Assembly (NCBI RefSeq): GCF_947254915.1
Contig: NZ_CAMYEZ010000047.1
Coordinates: 1-14,121 of the forward strand
From: an uncultured Porphyromonas sp.
Lineage (GTDB): Bacteria; Bacteroidota; Bacteroidia; Bacteroidales; Porphyromonadaceae
DNA length: 14,121 nucleotides
Reading direction: 5' to 3'
Shown here: one piece after another, positions 5,762 to 13,287 of the stretch
Layout: every line of letters begins with the position of its first letter
Position numbering within the stretch: the first letter of the stretch is position 1
The notes under the pieces: model-generated
Told to the model about the DNA's origin: nothing
Seen by the model: only the letters and a program-made list of their open reading frames with translations
The model's database searches: none
Translations under genes and position numbers: made by a program

Positions 5762-8700
5762 TCAGTCTACCTCGACGACTAGGTGCCCGTCGTCGGAGAG
5801 GTAGAGGAGGTAGGCGCGGACGGTCGTGAAGCCACTGGCTAGGAGCGCCTTGCGGTAGTTGCGTAGCTGGCGCTTGTGACGAGCGGTCTGATGCTGTGCC
5901 TCATCGCCACTCTTGTAGTCTATGATGACGGCTTGCTGCGCCCCCTCATCATACATGATGCGGTCGGGACGCTCTATGCGGGCTGTGCGTGTCTCGCTGC
6001 TGGTGTCTTGTGTGAAGCGAACGACGCTCCGCTCGTTGACCACCTGCCACTTGCTACTCGGCTGGTAGTACTCGGCTATCGCAGGGTCTGCGAGTGCGCC
6101 CTCGAGCTGCTTGGTGAGGGGGGCTAGCTGCTCCTTGGGGAGGAGCCCCTGGTGGCACTTGGCTTGGAGTATATCTTGTAGTTCGTCGTGCTCTAGGTAG
6201 TCGATCTCACTTAGCAAGGCATGGAGGAATAGTCCTCTGCGTACGGCATCTTGCTCCTGATAGGAGACGCTCTGGGAGCGACGCACGTGTAGCTGGGCTA
6301 GGTCGCTGGTCTGCTCTCTGCCAGAGATCCTGCGGGGCGCTGAGGCGGTGCTGGACTCTGTCGTAGGCTGAGTTTGCGGAGCTGTGGAGGGGTCTGTCTG
6401 AGTGTAAAAGGTGCACTGCAGGACTTCTCCAACTTTTTCCAAAGAAGTCGTGGCTTTGGAGCAGTGGAGGGGGATTTCTTTGGATCCGCAAAGGGCTGTA
6501 CTGGAGGAGGTGTTATAGATCTTTTCGACTAGCTCGGAGATGACACTCTCGAAGTTGACACTCTTACCCGACTTCTCCTTCTTCTCACTGAGGATCAGGT
6601 GCATCTCGCTCTTGGCTCGTGTCATCGCTACGTAGAGTGTATTGATACGATCTAGGAGGGCTGCGCCCTCTTCGGCTGCGATCTTGTGGCGGAAGGAGGT
6701 GCTCAGCGTTTCTTTGGTAGAGGAGATGGGGAGTAGGGGAGGTATCTCAACATCCGTACCTAGTAGCTTGTGAAGCTCGTCCATCACCTCCTTGTCATCG
6801 CACCAGATGATGTCGTTGTGGTCTAGGAGCCTCCACTGGTACTCCAGGAGGCAGACGACGGGGAAGCCTAGCCCCTTGGCGGAGTGTATGGTGAGGAGCT
6901 GCAGTGCATCTTGCGTCTCTAGGCATAGTCTGGGGGTGTGGGTCTCTAGCCACTCGAGGAAGCCTTGCAGGTCCACGTAGTTGTCCTGGCTATAGTCCTG
7001 TACGGTGTCTAGGAGTGCATCTATGTAGGGCTGGTCGGCGGAGGTGATGAGGGGGCTCACGGCCTTGACGATCAGTAGTGTGAGTTCGTAGAGCGAGGCG
7101 CCCTGCCCCTCGCTGTAGCAACGTGTGAGATCTAGGGCGGGTAGGTCATGGATGCTACGCGCTAGCACGGCATAGTGCGCTGTGGCTAGTCGGTGCTCGA
7201 AGCTCTTGCTGTAGAGCTCCTCAGCGGCTCCTGCATTGACTAGTACGCTGTGCATGATCTCTACGATGAGTCGGTAGAGCGGGTTAGCATCCAGCGAGAG
7301 CATCTCACGAGATACGAAGGCGAGAGGCTCCTGACCAGATGGAACGCCTTGGTTGTACTGAATGATGGACTGAGCGATGCGCTGGAGTGTATCGTTCTTT
7401 GGCGTCAGGATGGCGATGTCGGAGAGCTTGTAGCCACGCTCTCGGAGGGAGGGGATGACGTGCTCGAGGAGGTAGTCGATCTTTGCTTGGAGCTGATCCT
7501 GTGGGCTAGCCTCCTGCCACTGATGGATGAAGACTCCGCCTACCTTGTTTATGTGCTGCTTGGGAACTTTTTGATAGACCTCTGAGGCGACGTAGATGTC
7601 CTTGATAAGATCGTAGCTTTCGGAAGACTTATCCAGCTTGAGCTGGGAGGCATCGGGTAGGAGAGAGAAGAAGCGGTTGTTGAAAGAGACAATCGCTGGA
7701 GCGCTACGCCAGTTGAACTCTAGGTTGTGTGTCTCCTCATACTCGGGGAAGTCATCGCTCAGGCTCTCCTGCAGGAGCATCGGGTCGCTATTGCGAAAGC
7801 GATAGATGCTCTGCTTGACATCTCCGACGATGAAGCTAGAGCCATCAGCGGCTAGAGCCTCATTGAGGAGCGGCTTGAAGTTTTCGTACTGAAAGCGACT
7901 GGTGTCCTGAAACTCATCGATCATGTGATGCTTGAGCTTGGTACCGATCCGCTCATAGATAAAAGCTGTGCTATGCTCCCTACCCACGAGGGTGCGAATG
8001 AGTTGCTTGGCGTTGTCTAGGAGCGTGATGTTTAGCTCCTCCGAGACCTTGCTGACATTGCTTTGTATCTCTCCGAGGAGCTGGAGGTCGTACCCCTTTC
8101 TGATGGCGGTCTGCAGGGTAAAGAGCTTTGTGTGGAGGGGCAGTATCTTGTAGAAGGCATCAAGCAGGGGGGAGTCCTCGAAGCCCTTTGTGTAGCGCTC
8201 ATCAAGGGTCTCCTCAACGTTGAAGTGCCTCAGATACTTATCCCACGTGGTGGCGGTTATATAGGACTTTGTGTCACCGATGGTCGGCTGATCCTTCGTC
8301 GTGTCAGTCAGTCTAGCGAGTGGGGATTGCTGTCCGCCAGGGAACTTAGTGCCTGGGATGACTTGAGTTCGGAATGCGTCTACCTGCTTGCGGATCTCCT
8401 CCCGCACGATATCGATCTGCGCCTTGACCGCTTTCAAAAAGAGGGGATAGGTCTTAGGGTTGAGCAACTGTTTATTCTTGAAGGCTAGCTCCTGTATCTG
8501 CTCATTGTAGAGCTGCTTGGCGAAGAGGGTCAGGCCGTTTTTGAGAGCGTAGATTGACTTGTCAGCTTGGTCGGTCAGAAAGCGCTTGATCGCCTCTTGG
8601 GCTTCTAGGGATGGCTCGTCAAAGAGTCGCTCCACGGCTAGTCCTAGTATCTGATCGGTGGAGAGCTCGATGCGTGTCGTGGGGCGCTGCTTGAGCTCGA

Positions 8701-9070
8701 TGGCTAGTGCATGGATGATGTCTTGGAAGAAGGAGTCGATCGTCTTGACTCGTAGTCCGTCATAGTCGAAGAGTATGGACTGGAGCGCCGTGCGTGCTTT
8801 GATGGATAGCTGATCGTCACTGTATTGCGTATTAAAGCTGTCGTAGAAAGGCGACTCTTGAGGCGCTACCGCCAATGTGGAGAGCTCCTTGAAGAATCGC
8901 TCCTTGAGCTCTCGGGTAGCTAGGTTGGTAAAGGTGACTGCCTGGACCTCCTGGTAACTACTCTCAGGATACTGCAGGACATGGCTCAGGAAAGCTTCCG
9001 TCATGGTGTGGGTCTTGCCCGCTCCTGCCGAAGCTTTGTAGATATGAAGCCGCTTGTTGCTCGTACTCAT
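5762..9070 (-). CDS. AddA/RecB-like UvrD-family helicase-nuclease
   Basis: This 1102-residue protein should unwind and degrade DNA from double-strand ends during recombinational repair. Helicase motifs appear in order: Walker A ASAGAGKT (13-20), motif Ia AVTFTNLATREL (44-55), Walker B DEFQDT (385-390), motif III VGDVKQSIYRFR (415-426), motif IV NWRSAP (453-458), motif V TIHSAKG (727-733) and motif VI YVAMTRAK (813-820). A Ser/Thr/Pro-rich linker (about 885-915) leads to a RecB-type nuclease with the GxxxHxxxE pattern (G946, H950, E955), PDRI (D1036), IDYKSG (D1051, K1053) and a following glutamine helix. All catalytic residues appear present. No AddB-like partner is in the window. It starts 4 bp after an unrecognised membrane-protein gene and is the last gene of that - strand operon. 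The family is clear; whether it is AddA proper or a related Bacteroidota enzyme is less so. Confidence 0.9.
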   Translation of the reverse strand: MSTSNKRLHIYKASAGAGKTHTMTEAFLSHVLQYPESSYQEVQAVTFTNLATRELKERFFKELSTLAVAPQESPFYDSFNTQYSDDQLSIKARTALQSILFDYDGLRVKTIDSFFQDIIHALAIELKQRPTTRIELSTDQILGLAVERLFDEPSLEAQEAIKRFLTDQADKSIYALKNGLTLFAKQLYNEQIQELAFKNKQLLNPKTYPLFLKAVKAQIDIVREEIRKQVDAFRTQVIPGTKFPGGQQSPLARLTDTTKDQPTIGDTKSYITATTWDKYLRHFNVEETLDERYTKGFEDSPLLDAFYKILPLHTKLFTLQTAIRKGYDLQLLGEIQSNVSKVSEELNITLLDNAKQLIRTLVGREHSTAFIYERIGTKLKHHMIDEFQDTSRFQYENFKPLLNEALAADGSSFIVGDVKQSIYRFRNSDPMLLQESLSDDFPEYEETHNLEFNWRSAPAIVSFNNRFFSLLPDASQLKLDKSSESYDLIKDIYVASEVYQKVPKQHINKVGGVFIHQWQEASPQDQLQAKIDYLLEHVIPSLRERGYKLSDIAILTPKNDTLQRIAQSIIQYNQGVPSGQEPLAFVSREMLSLDANPLYRLIVEIMHSVLVNAGAAEELYSKSFEHRLATAHYAVLARSIHDLPALDLTRCYSEGQGASLYELTLLIVKAVSPLITSADQPYIDALLDTVQDYSQDNYVDLQGFLEWLETHTPRLCLETQDALQLLTIHSAKGLGFPVVCLLEYQWRLLDHNDIIWCDDKEVMDELHKLLGTDVEIPPLLPISSTKETLSTSFRHKIAAEEGAALLDRINTLYVAMTRAKSEMHLILSEKKEKSGKSVNFESVISELVEKIYNTSSSTALCGSKEIPLHCSKATTSLEKVGEVLQCTFYTQTDPSTAPQTQPTTESSTASAPRRISGREQTSDLAQLHVRRSQSVSYQEQDAVRRGLFLHALLSEIDYLEHDELQDILQAKCHQGLLPKEQLAPLTKQLEGALADPAIAEYYQPSSKWQVVNERSVVRFTQDTSSETRTARIERPDRIMYDEGAQQAVIIDYKSGDEAQHQTARHKRQLRNYRKALLASGFTTVRAYLLYLSDDGHLVVEVD

Positions 9071-9074
9071 AGCA

Positions 9075-10061
9075 CTATTGCGGAGACTCAGGCTGCTCCT
9101 TTCGCTGTATGTTGTCGCTGAGACCCTGGTAAAGCTTGCGGTACTCAGACTCTAGGTAGAGATGCACGCCTAGGGTAATCAGCGAGAGGACGACACCTGT
9201 CACGACTAGGTACCAAAGTTCCCATCGGAAGGCCAAAGTGAGGACGAGGAGCACCCAGCGGTTGTAGTTGCCGAGCAGACCTAGCGTGACGTCGACACCA
9301 CGCTTGTACTGAGGCATCTGCTGGACAAACTGCGCTGGCACGCCTTCCTGATGCGCATGCCGATAGAGTAGCGACTGTAGCCGGTAGTGCCACGGGAGAA
9401 GAACTTCCCAGAGTGTGAGTAAGCGATAGAGCGCCCGTCTAGACCATTTGCCCTCGGGCTCCTTAGGACTGGTCGCCTGATAGCCTCGTCGGTATCGGTA
9501 GGCAAAGAGTGGAGCGTAGTGATGAGCCTCTAGCTGTGCAGACATACTGCGCTGGGAGTACCTGACGAAGTACTCGATGAGTAGCTGATAGAGGTAGAGG
9601 AGTATGACGATAAGCGCTGGGGCAACGTACCACCAGCCCGAGATGCCCGTAGCGCCTGCCTCCTCTGGCGGGTAGGTGCTGATGCGTATCGGCAAGGAGA
9701 CGAGGAGCGCCAGCTGTATGACGATCGGCGTGGCTGTGTACCAGACGACAACCTGCTTGCTAGGCGCTGGAACCGTCTGTCTCAAGACGCGCTGTCGCTC
9801 TACTGAGTAGGCAGTTTCGTTGAGTATCAGAGCCAGCAGTATGACTACCGTACCAACGATACTGCTCCACAGAGAGATCGGGTCAAGCAGTGTGAAGGCT
9901 GCGACCAGCCCCATGAGCATCGCCAGCATAGACATGTAGTGAGCCTCGGCAAAGTCTGTACGCACCAGCACTTCGCGGGCTATGCGATCAGTCATGGGTC
10001 TTATCCCTTTGCGAGCTATGAGTCCATTGATGCGCTCCATATCCTTTGTCGCTCTTTGCAT
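9075..10061 (-). CDS. Unrecognised multi-spanning membrane protein
   Basis: I do not recognise this 328-residue protein. Likely membrane segments are near residues 42-59, 63-81, 105-124, 142-165 and 267-301, the last possibly one or two spans. Between the fourth segment and the last lies a roughly 100-residue basic, Arg/Tyr-rich stretch (166-265), probably cytoplasmic. The N-terminus is polar and lacks a signal peptide, and the C-terminus is charged (KEQPESPQ). No catalytic motif is evident. Its ATG directly abuts the stop codon of pdxA (TAA then ATG), so translation is probably coupled, and its own stop is 4 bp before the helicase-nuclease start. That packing implies co-expression with both, but it gives no function. 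Confidence 0.8.
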   Translation of the reverse strand: MQRATKDMERINGLIARKGIRPMTDRIAREVLVRTDFAEAHYMSMLAMLMGLVAAFTLLDPISLWSSIVGTVVILLALILNETAYSVERQRVLRQTVPAPSKQVVVWYTATPIVIQLALLVSLPIRISTYPPEEAGATGISGWWYVAPALIVILLYLYQLLIEYFVRYSQRSMSAQLEAHHYAPLFAYRYRRGYQATSPKEPEGKWSRRALYRLLTLWEVLLPWHYRLQSLLYRHAHQEGVPAQFVQQMPQYKRGVDVTLGLLGNYNRWVLLVLTLAFRWELWYLVVTGVVLSLITLGVHLYLESEYRKLYQGLSDNIQRKEQPESPQ

Positions 10062-11135
10062 TTACTCGTTATCTCCTCGTTTGTTCTTGTAGAGCTTAGG
10101 TAGCACATTGCTACGCGCCTCATCGTCTGCCATGCGATGGCGGTAAAGGTCTATAGCCATGTAGATAGACTCCATAAGCGCCTGCTCATTGGCGATGCCC
10201 TGCATCACGATATCGTAGCCCGTGCCGTGGTCAGGCGAGGTACGTATGATAGGTAGTCCGGCCGTCACGTTGACCCCGTCGTGTAGGTGTAGTAGCTTGA
10301 AGGGGGCTAAGCCCTGATCGTGGTACATAGCCAAGACCGCATCGTACTGCTGATAAGCTCCCGAGCCCCAGAAGCCATCGGCCGAGAAAGGTCCAAAAGC
10401 ATAGATCCCCATCTCCCGCTGCGCAATGGCGATAGACGGAGCGATGACCTCTAGCTCCTCGGAGCCGATCAGTCCGTTGTCTCCAGCGTGTGGGTTGAGT
10501 CCGAGGACCGCTATGCGAGGCGAAGAGATCAAGAAGTCACGTCGTAGCGCTTCGTCTAGGATCTCCAAAGTCTTGAGTACTCGTCTCTGAGTGATGACCT
10601 TGGGCACTTGGCTAATGGGGTCGTGCGTCGATACCAAAGCGACTCGCAGACCCGAAGGCGCAGCGAGGATCATCAGGGGTTCCTTGCCCTGTCCGCAAGC
10701 CACGCCTAGGTAGGCGGTGTGCCCTTTGTAGGGGAAGCGGTCTTGTGGCATAGCCGACTTATTGATCGGGCAGGTGACCAAGACATCTATCGCACCACGG
10801 TTAATGTCGCTCGTGGCTCTTTCTAAGGCAGCCAAGGCTGCGATGCCCGCAGGCTCAGTCACCTTGCCAGGCGTCACGTCAATCTCGTCACCCACCACGT
10901 CGATCACGTTGACCACGTCGGGCTCCGCCTCCTCCGCGTCAGTGATCAGATGCCACGACGCGCGCTCCATCTGTAGTGCCTTACTGTAGTACGCAGCGAT
11001 ACGTGGAGATCCATATATAATAGGTGTAAAGAGGTCGGTCACGCCATTGCGGTTGAAGAGCTTGAGCAGTAGCTCGTAGCTCGTTCCATTGATGTCGCCG
11101 TGGGTTATCCCGACCACAATTCTTCTGTCAGTCAT
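10062..11135 (-). CDS. pdxA: 4-hydroxythreonine-4-phosphate dehydrogenase
   Basis: PdxA oxidises 4-phosphohydroxy-L-threonine with NAD in the deoxyxylulose-5-phosphate-dependent route to pyridoxal phosphate. The three metal-binding histidines are visible: H139 in KGHTAYLG, H216 in LNPHAGD and H272 in MYHDQGLAPFK. The substrate-site TCPINKSA (121-128) and the C-terminal TSPDHGTGYDI (299-309) are also clear. The N-terminal motif reads GITHGDINGTSYE, where many homologues have PGD; a change there is common in Bacteroidota. At 357 residues it is slightly longer than the E. coli enzyme. It starts 7 bp after the lipoprotein gene and abuts the membrane protein gene. Its partner pdxJ is not in this window. 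Confidence 0.96.
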   Translation of the reverse strand: MTDRRIVVGITHGDINGTSYELLLKLFNRNGVTDLFTPIIYGSPRIAAYYSKALQMERASWHLITDAEEAEPDVVNVIDVVGDEIDVTPGKVTEPAGIAALAALERATSDINRGAIDVLVTCPINKSAMPQDRFPYKGHTAYLGVACGQGKEPLMILAAPSGLRVALVSTHDPISQVPKVITQRRVLKTLEILDEALRRDFLISSPRIAVLGLNPHAGDNGLIGSEELEVIAPSIAIAQREMGIYAFGPFSADGFWGSGAYQQYDAVLAMYHDQGLAPFKLLHLHDGVNVTAGLPIIRTSPDHGTGYDIVMQGIANEQALMESIYMAIDLYRHRMADDEARSNVLPKLYKNKRGDNE

Positions 11136-11142
11136 AAATCGT

Positions 11143-12195
11143 TCAATAGGTTGTGTAAGCCGTCCAGCGTGCCTGTGCTACTTGCTCAGCGTCCCACAGC
11201 TCGACGGTGTCAGCTCTTACGGAGAAGAGCGCCGCCTCGACCTGTTGCATCACATCTCGCTTAGCTTCATTGGGATGGTAGACAAAAGCCTCAGCAACGA
11301 CCAGCTCGTTACCCTGAGGAGTGACGAAAGCGTGCTGTACGAATGGTCCGCCCATAGATCCTCCGCCACGTAGCTCCCAAAGTCCACGCAGCTCAGTGCG
11401 TAAGGGCTGCCCCTCAATGGAGACCTGTCTTGTCATCAAGATATGAGGCGCCGTGACCGCATGACTTCCCTCGACAGGTCCAGGCACATTGACCGCCAGG
11501 ACCGAGTCGCGCAGAGCCACGAGGTAAGGTGCTGTCAGAGCTTCGCCATGGTAAGGCACTTTGTAGAGGAGCATGTCGGTGCGCCGACGCATCGCATTGT
11601 TGGAGAGCCAGAGACAATTCTTGCCCACCTTGTAGGAGACGATGTCTTCGGGAGCGTTGAGATGGTAGCCGAGATGCTTTACCGCTAGCTGGTCAGCCGA
11701 GTGGCTAAAGTTCTTCACCAAGTTGCTCGCTTGTACCGCCAGCTCGTGGCGTACGAATAGGTTGAGCACAGCACGTCCACGATCTGCCATTAGGTAGCAG
11801 ACCGAGTCTGGCGAGGGGCTCTGTATCGTCACCACAATCTGTCCATGCGCCCACTGGTCGTAAGCAAACTTGACGCTGTTCTGCGTATACCGTCCCGCAT
11901 CAATGTCTACGATCAGGATGTTGCGCACATAGCGGAGGAAGGAGTCAAAGTCCTTCGGATCCACCGTCGTCACGTCCATCTGCTCCTCGATCTGTGGCAT
12001 TGCGGGTACATAGCTTCGTAGCATCGCCTTGACAGCCGTGCCGACAGAGTCCGCCAGGTAGTCACGATCCATGACGAGCATCACCTCGTTTGGCTTACCA
12101 CTAGCCTGAGTGAAGGTGTTCCCGCCACCATCCGAGCAACCACACACAGCCAGCAGTGCCACGAGGAGCGACGCAATCTGATATAAAGGTCTCAT
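11143..12195 (-). CDS. DUF4837-family lipoprotein
   Basis: This 350-residue protein resembles the DUF4837 family of Bacteroidota, whose function is unknown. The N-terminus is a lipoprotein signal: a short MRPLYQ start, a hydrophobic run and a lipobox VCGC with Cys20 as the likely lipid-modified residue. A polar SDGGGN linker then leads to the mature domain, which begins ASGKPNEVMLVMD. Near the end, RGLWELRGG followed by MGGPFV matches the family's closing signature as I remember it. It probably sits in the envelope. Its start is 26 bp after the upstream RNA-binding-like gene and its stop is 7 bp before pdxA, so it is a central member of the operon. The family assignment is from memory of its pattern. 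Confidence 0.85.
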   Translation of the reverse strand: MRPLYQIASLLVALLAVCGCSDGGGNTFTQASGKPNEVMLVMDRDYLADSVGTAVKAMLRSYVPAMPQIEEQMDVTTVDPKDFDSFLRYVRNILIVDIDAGRYTQNSVKFAYDQWAHGQIVVTIQSPSPDSVCYLMADRGRAVLNLFVRHELAVQASNLVKNFSHSADQLAVKHLGYHLNAPEDIVSYKVGKNCLWLSNNAMRRRTDMLLYKVPYHGEALTAPYLVALRDSVLAVNVPGPVEGSHAVTAPHILMTRQVSIEGQPLRTELRGLWELRGGGSMGGPFVQHAFVTPQGNELVVAEAFVYHPNEAKRDVMQQVEAALFSVRADTVELWDAEQVAQARWTAYTTY

Positions 12196-12221
12196 AAGTC
12201 TATCGCTTTATAGCGGGTAAA

Positions 12222-13133
12222 TCACTCAGCACCGCCTTTGCGCTTGCTGTAGCTCTCTTGTCGCTCCTTGACCTCCTGATACTTGTCCTCAATACTCTTA
12301 TTGTCGGGGTATTGCTCCCGCATCGTCTCTAGGAGGGGTAGCACGATCGGGAAGTTGTAGTATCTCGTTTTCAAGATATAATCCACGAGGAGTAGCAGAC
12401 GGTGTATGGTGCCTGGCGAAGCAATGCCACTAGCGGTAAAGCCCTTCTCGTTTGACCCTTTACAAAAGACCACTTCGTCCGTCACGCTAAGCTCTTCGTC
12501 GGTCAGCGCATTAAATGGGAACCAGTAGTTTGTCTTCTCCTCATCAAAAGCCTCAATAAAGCCGTACTTCTTCATATTCTCCCGCATTTTGATCGTACCC
12601 GCAGGGCGCACTATCTGCAGATCTTCCTCGGGAATAGTTGCTCTATCCTCGCTCGCCTCTATCTCGTCTAGGATCTCGCTGAGGGTAGGCTTGTCGGCAG
12701 AGTTGCGAGGGTATCGGTTGGAGCTCGCCTTCTGTTGCTTAGCGGCGTGTGACTTGACCTGATTCTTGTTAGGGAGAGAGATACGGTCGCCAGGCTTGTA
12801 TATGTAGGTTTTGTCCTTGTCTATAGAGCCCTCTAGAGGTGAGAGCAGGCTCTCTATCGCCTCCTCATCGGATAGTTTCCTCTCGTCACGCTCCTCAGAG
12901 AGTTCCTCCTCTTCGAGTGAGTCTCTCAGCGTGCTAGCGGATCGCTCTCTCTTGTGATACACCGTAAAGGACTCAATCAGCTCCTCACGGATGAAATGCT
13001 GGTCACCACGACGACTCTCGAGGACTATGTAGTCGCCACAGACCGCCTGGAAGGTACCTCGGAAGGTCCTATCCTTTGATACTATAAGAACACTCTGACC
13101 TGGTGTCAGCCAACTTGCGAAATCATTCATCAT
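12222..13133 (-). CDS. Hypothetical protein with Sm-like and cold-shock-like regions
   Basis: I do not recognise this 303-residue protein as a named family. Residues 8-60 resemble a small Sm/SH3-type barrel (PGQSVLIVSKDRTFRGTF, then DYIVLES and FIREELIESF). A charged, probably disordered stretch follows (about 61-170), with a YKPGDRISLPN island at 112-122. Residues 178-237 resemble a cold-shock/OB domain: GTIKM, KKYGFIEA, YWFPFNAL, DEVVFCKG and KGFTASGI follow the order of strands in a cold-shock protein. A helical C-terminus (about 243-300) rich in Lys/Glu/Arg closes it. Together these suggest RNA or single-stranded DNA binding, by inference. It is the first gene after the promoter at 13225-13256. 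Two adjacent ATGs (13133 and 13130) could both serve as start. Confidence 0.8.
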   Translation of the reverse strand: MMNDFASWLTPGQSVLIVSKDRTFRGTFQAVCGDYIVLESRRGDQHFIREELIESFTVYHKRERSASTLRDSLEEEELSEERDERKLSDEEAIESLLSPLEGSIDKDKTYIYKPGDRISLPNKNQVKSHAAKQQKASSNRYPRNSADKPTLSEILDEIEASEDRATIPEEDLQIVRPAGTIKMRENMKKYGFIEAFDEEKTNYWFPFNALTDEELSVTDEVVFCKGSNEKGFTASGIASPGTIHRLLLLVDYILKTRYYNFPIVLPLLETMREQYPDNKSIEDKYQEVKERQESYSKRKGGAE

Positions 13134-13224
13134 AATCGATATGTTTATTAGTCTGTAATTTGTATGCCACGGGTAAGTCAGTCTAGCTCGTACTCTCTCG
13201 TACTAGACCGCCCATGTGAATACA

Positions 13225-13256
13225 CAAAGATAGTAAATTCTTTGACTCCTTTGCAA
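13225..13256 (-). promoter_or_regulatory. Promoter of the five-gene operon ending in the helicase-nuclease
   Basis: On the - strand TATCTTTG (13225-13232) is a perfect Bacteroidota -7 element, with TTG (13254-13256) 21 nt upstream. Transcription would start near 13218, giving a leader of about 85 nt before the ATG at 13133. The leader includes a weak hairpin (GTCTAG 13181-13186 with CTAGAC 13203-13208). No other convincing promoter is seen before the following four genes. Confidence 0.7.
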
Positions 13257-13276
13257 CGTTGAGCAGACCCCGTTGC
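13253..13276 (-). terminator. Weak hairpin after the flippase gene
   Basis: GCAACG (13253-13258) and CGTTGC (13271-13276) form a 6-bp stem with a 12-nt loop, 11 nt past the flippase stop codon. It overlaps the -33 part of the next promoter and has no T run, so a terminator role is doubtful. Confidence 0.25.
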
Positions 13277-13287
13277 CCAGTTTAGCT

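Noticed and set aside
9075..10061. CDP-alcohol phosphatidyltransferase
   Set aside because: The hydrophobic C-terminus hints at that fold, but the required DG...AR...G...D...D signature is absent.
12196..12221. Terminator between the Sm/cold-shock-like gene and the lipoprotein gene
   Set aside because: Only a 4-bp CGCT/AGCG stem with no T run is present in a 26-bp gap, too weak to split the operon.
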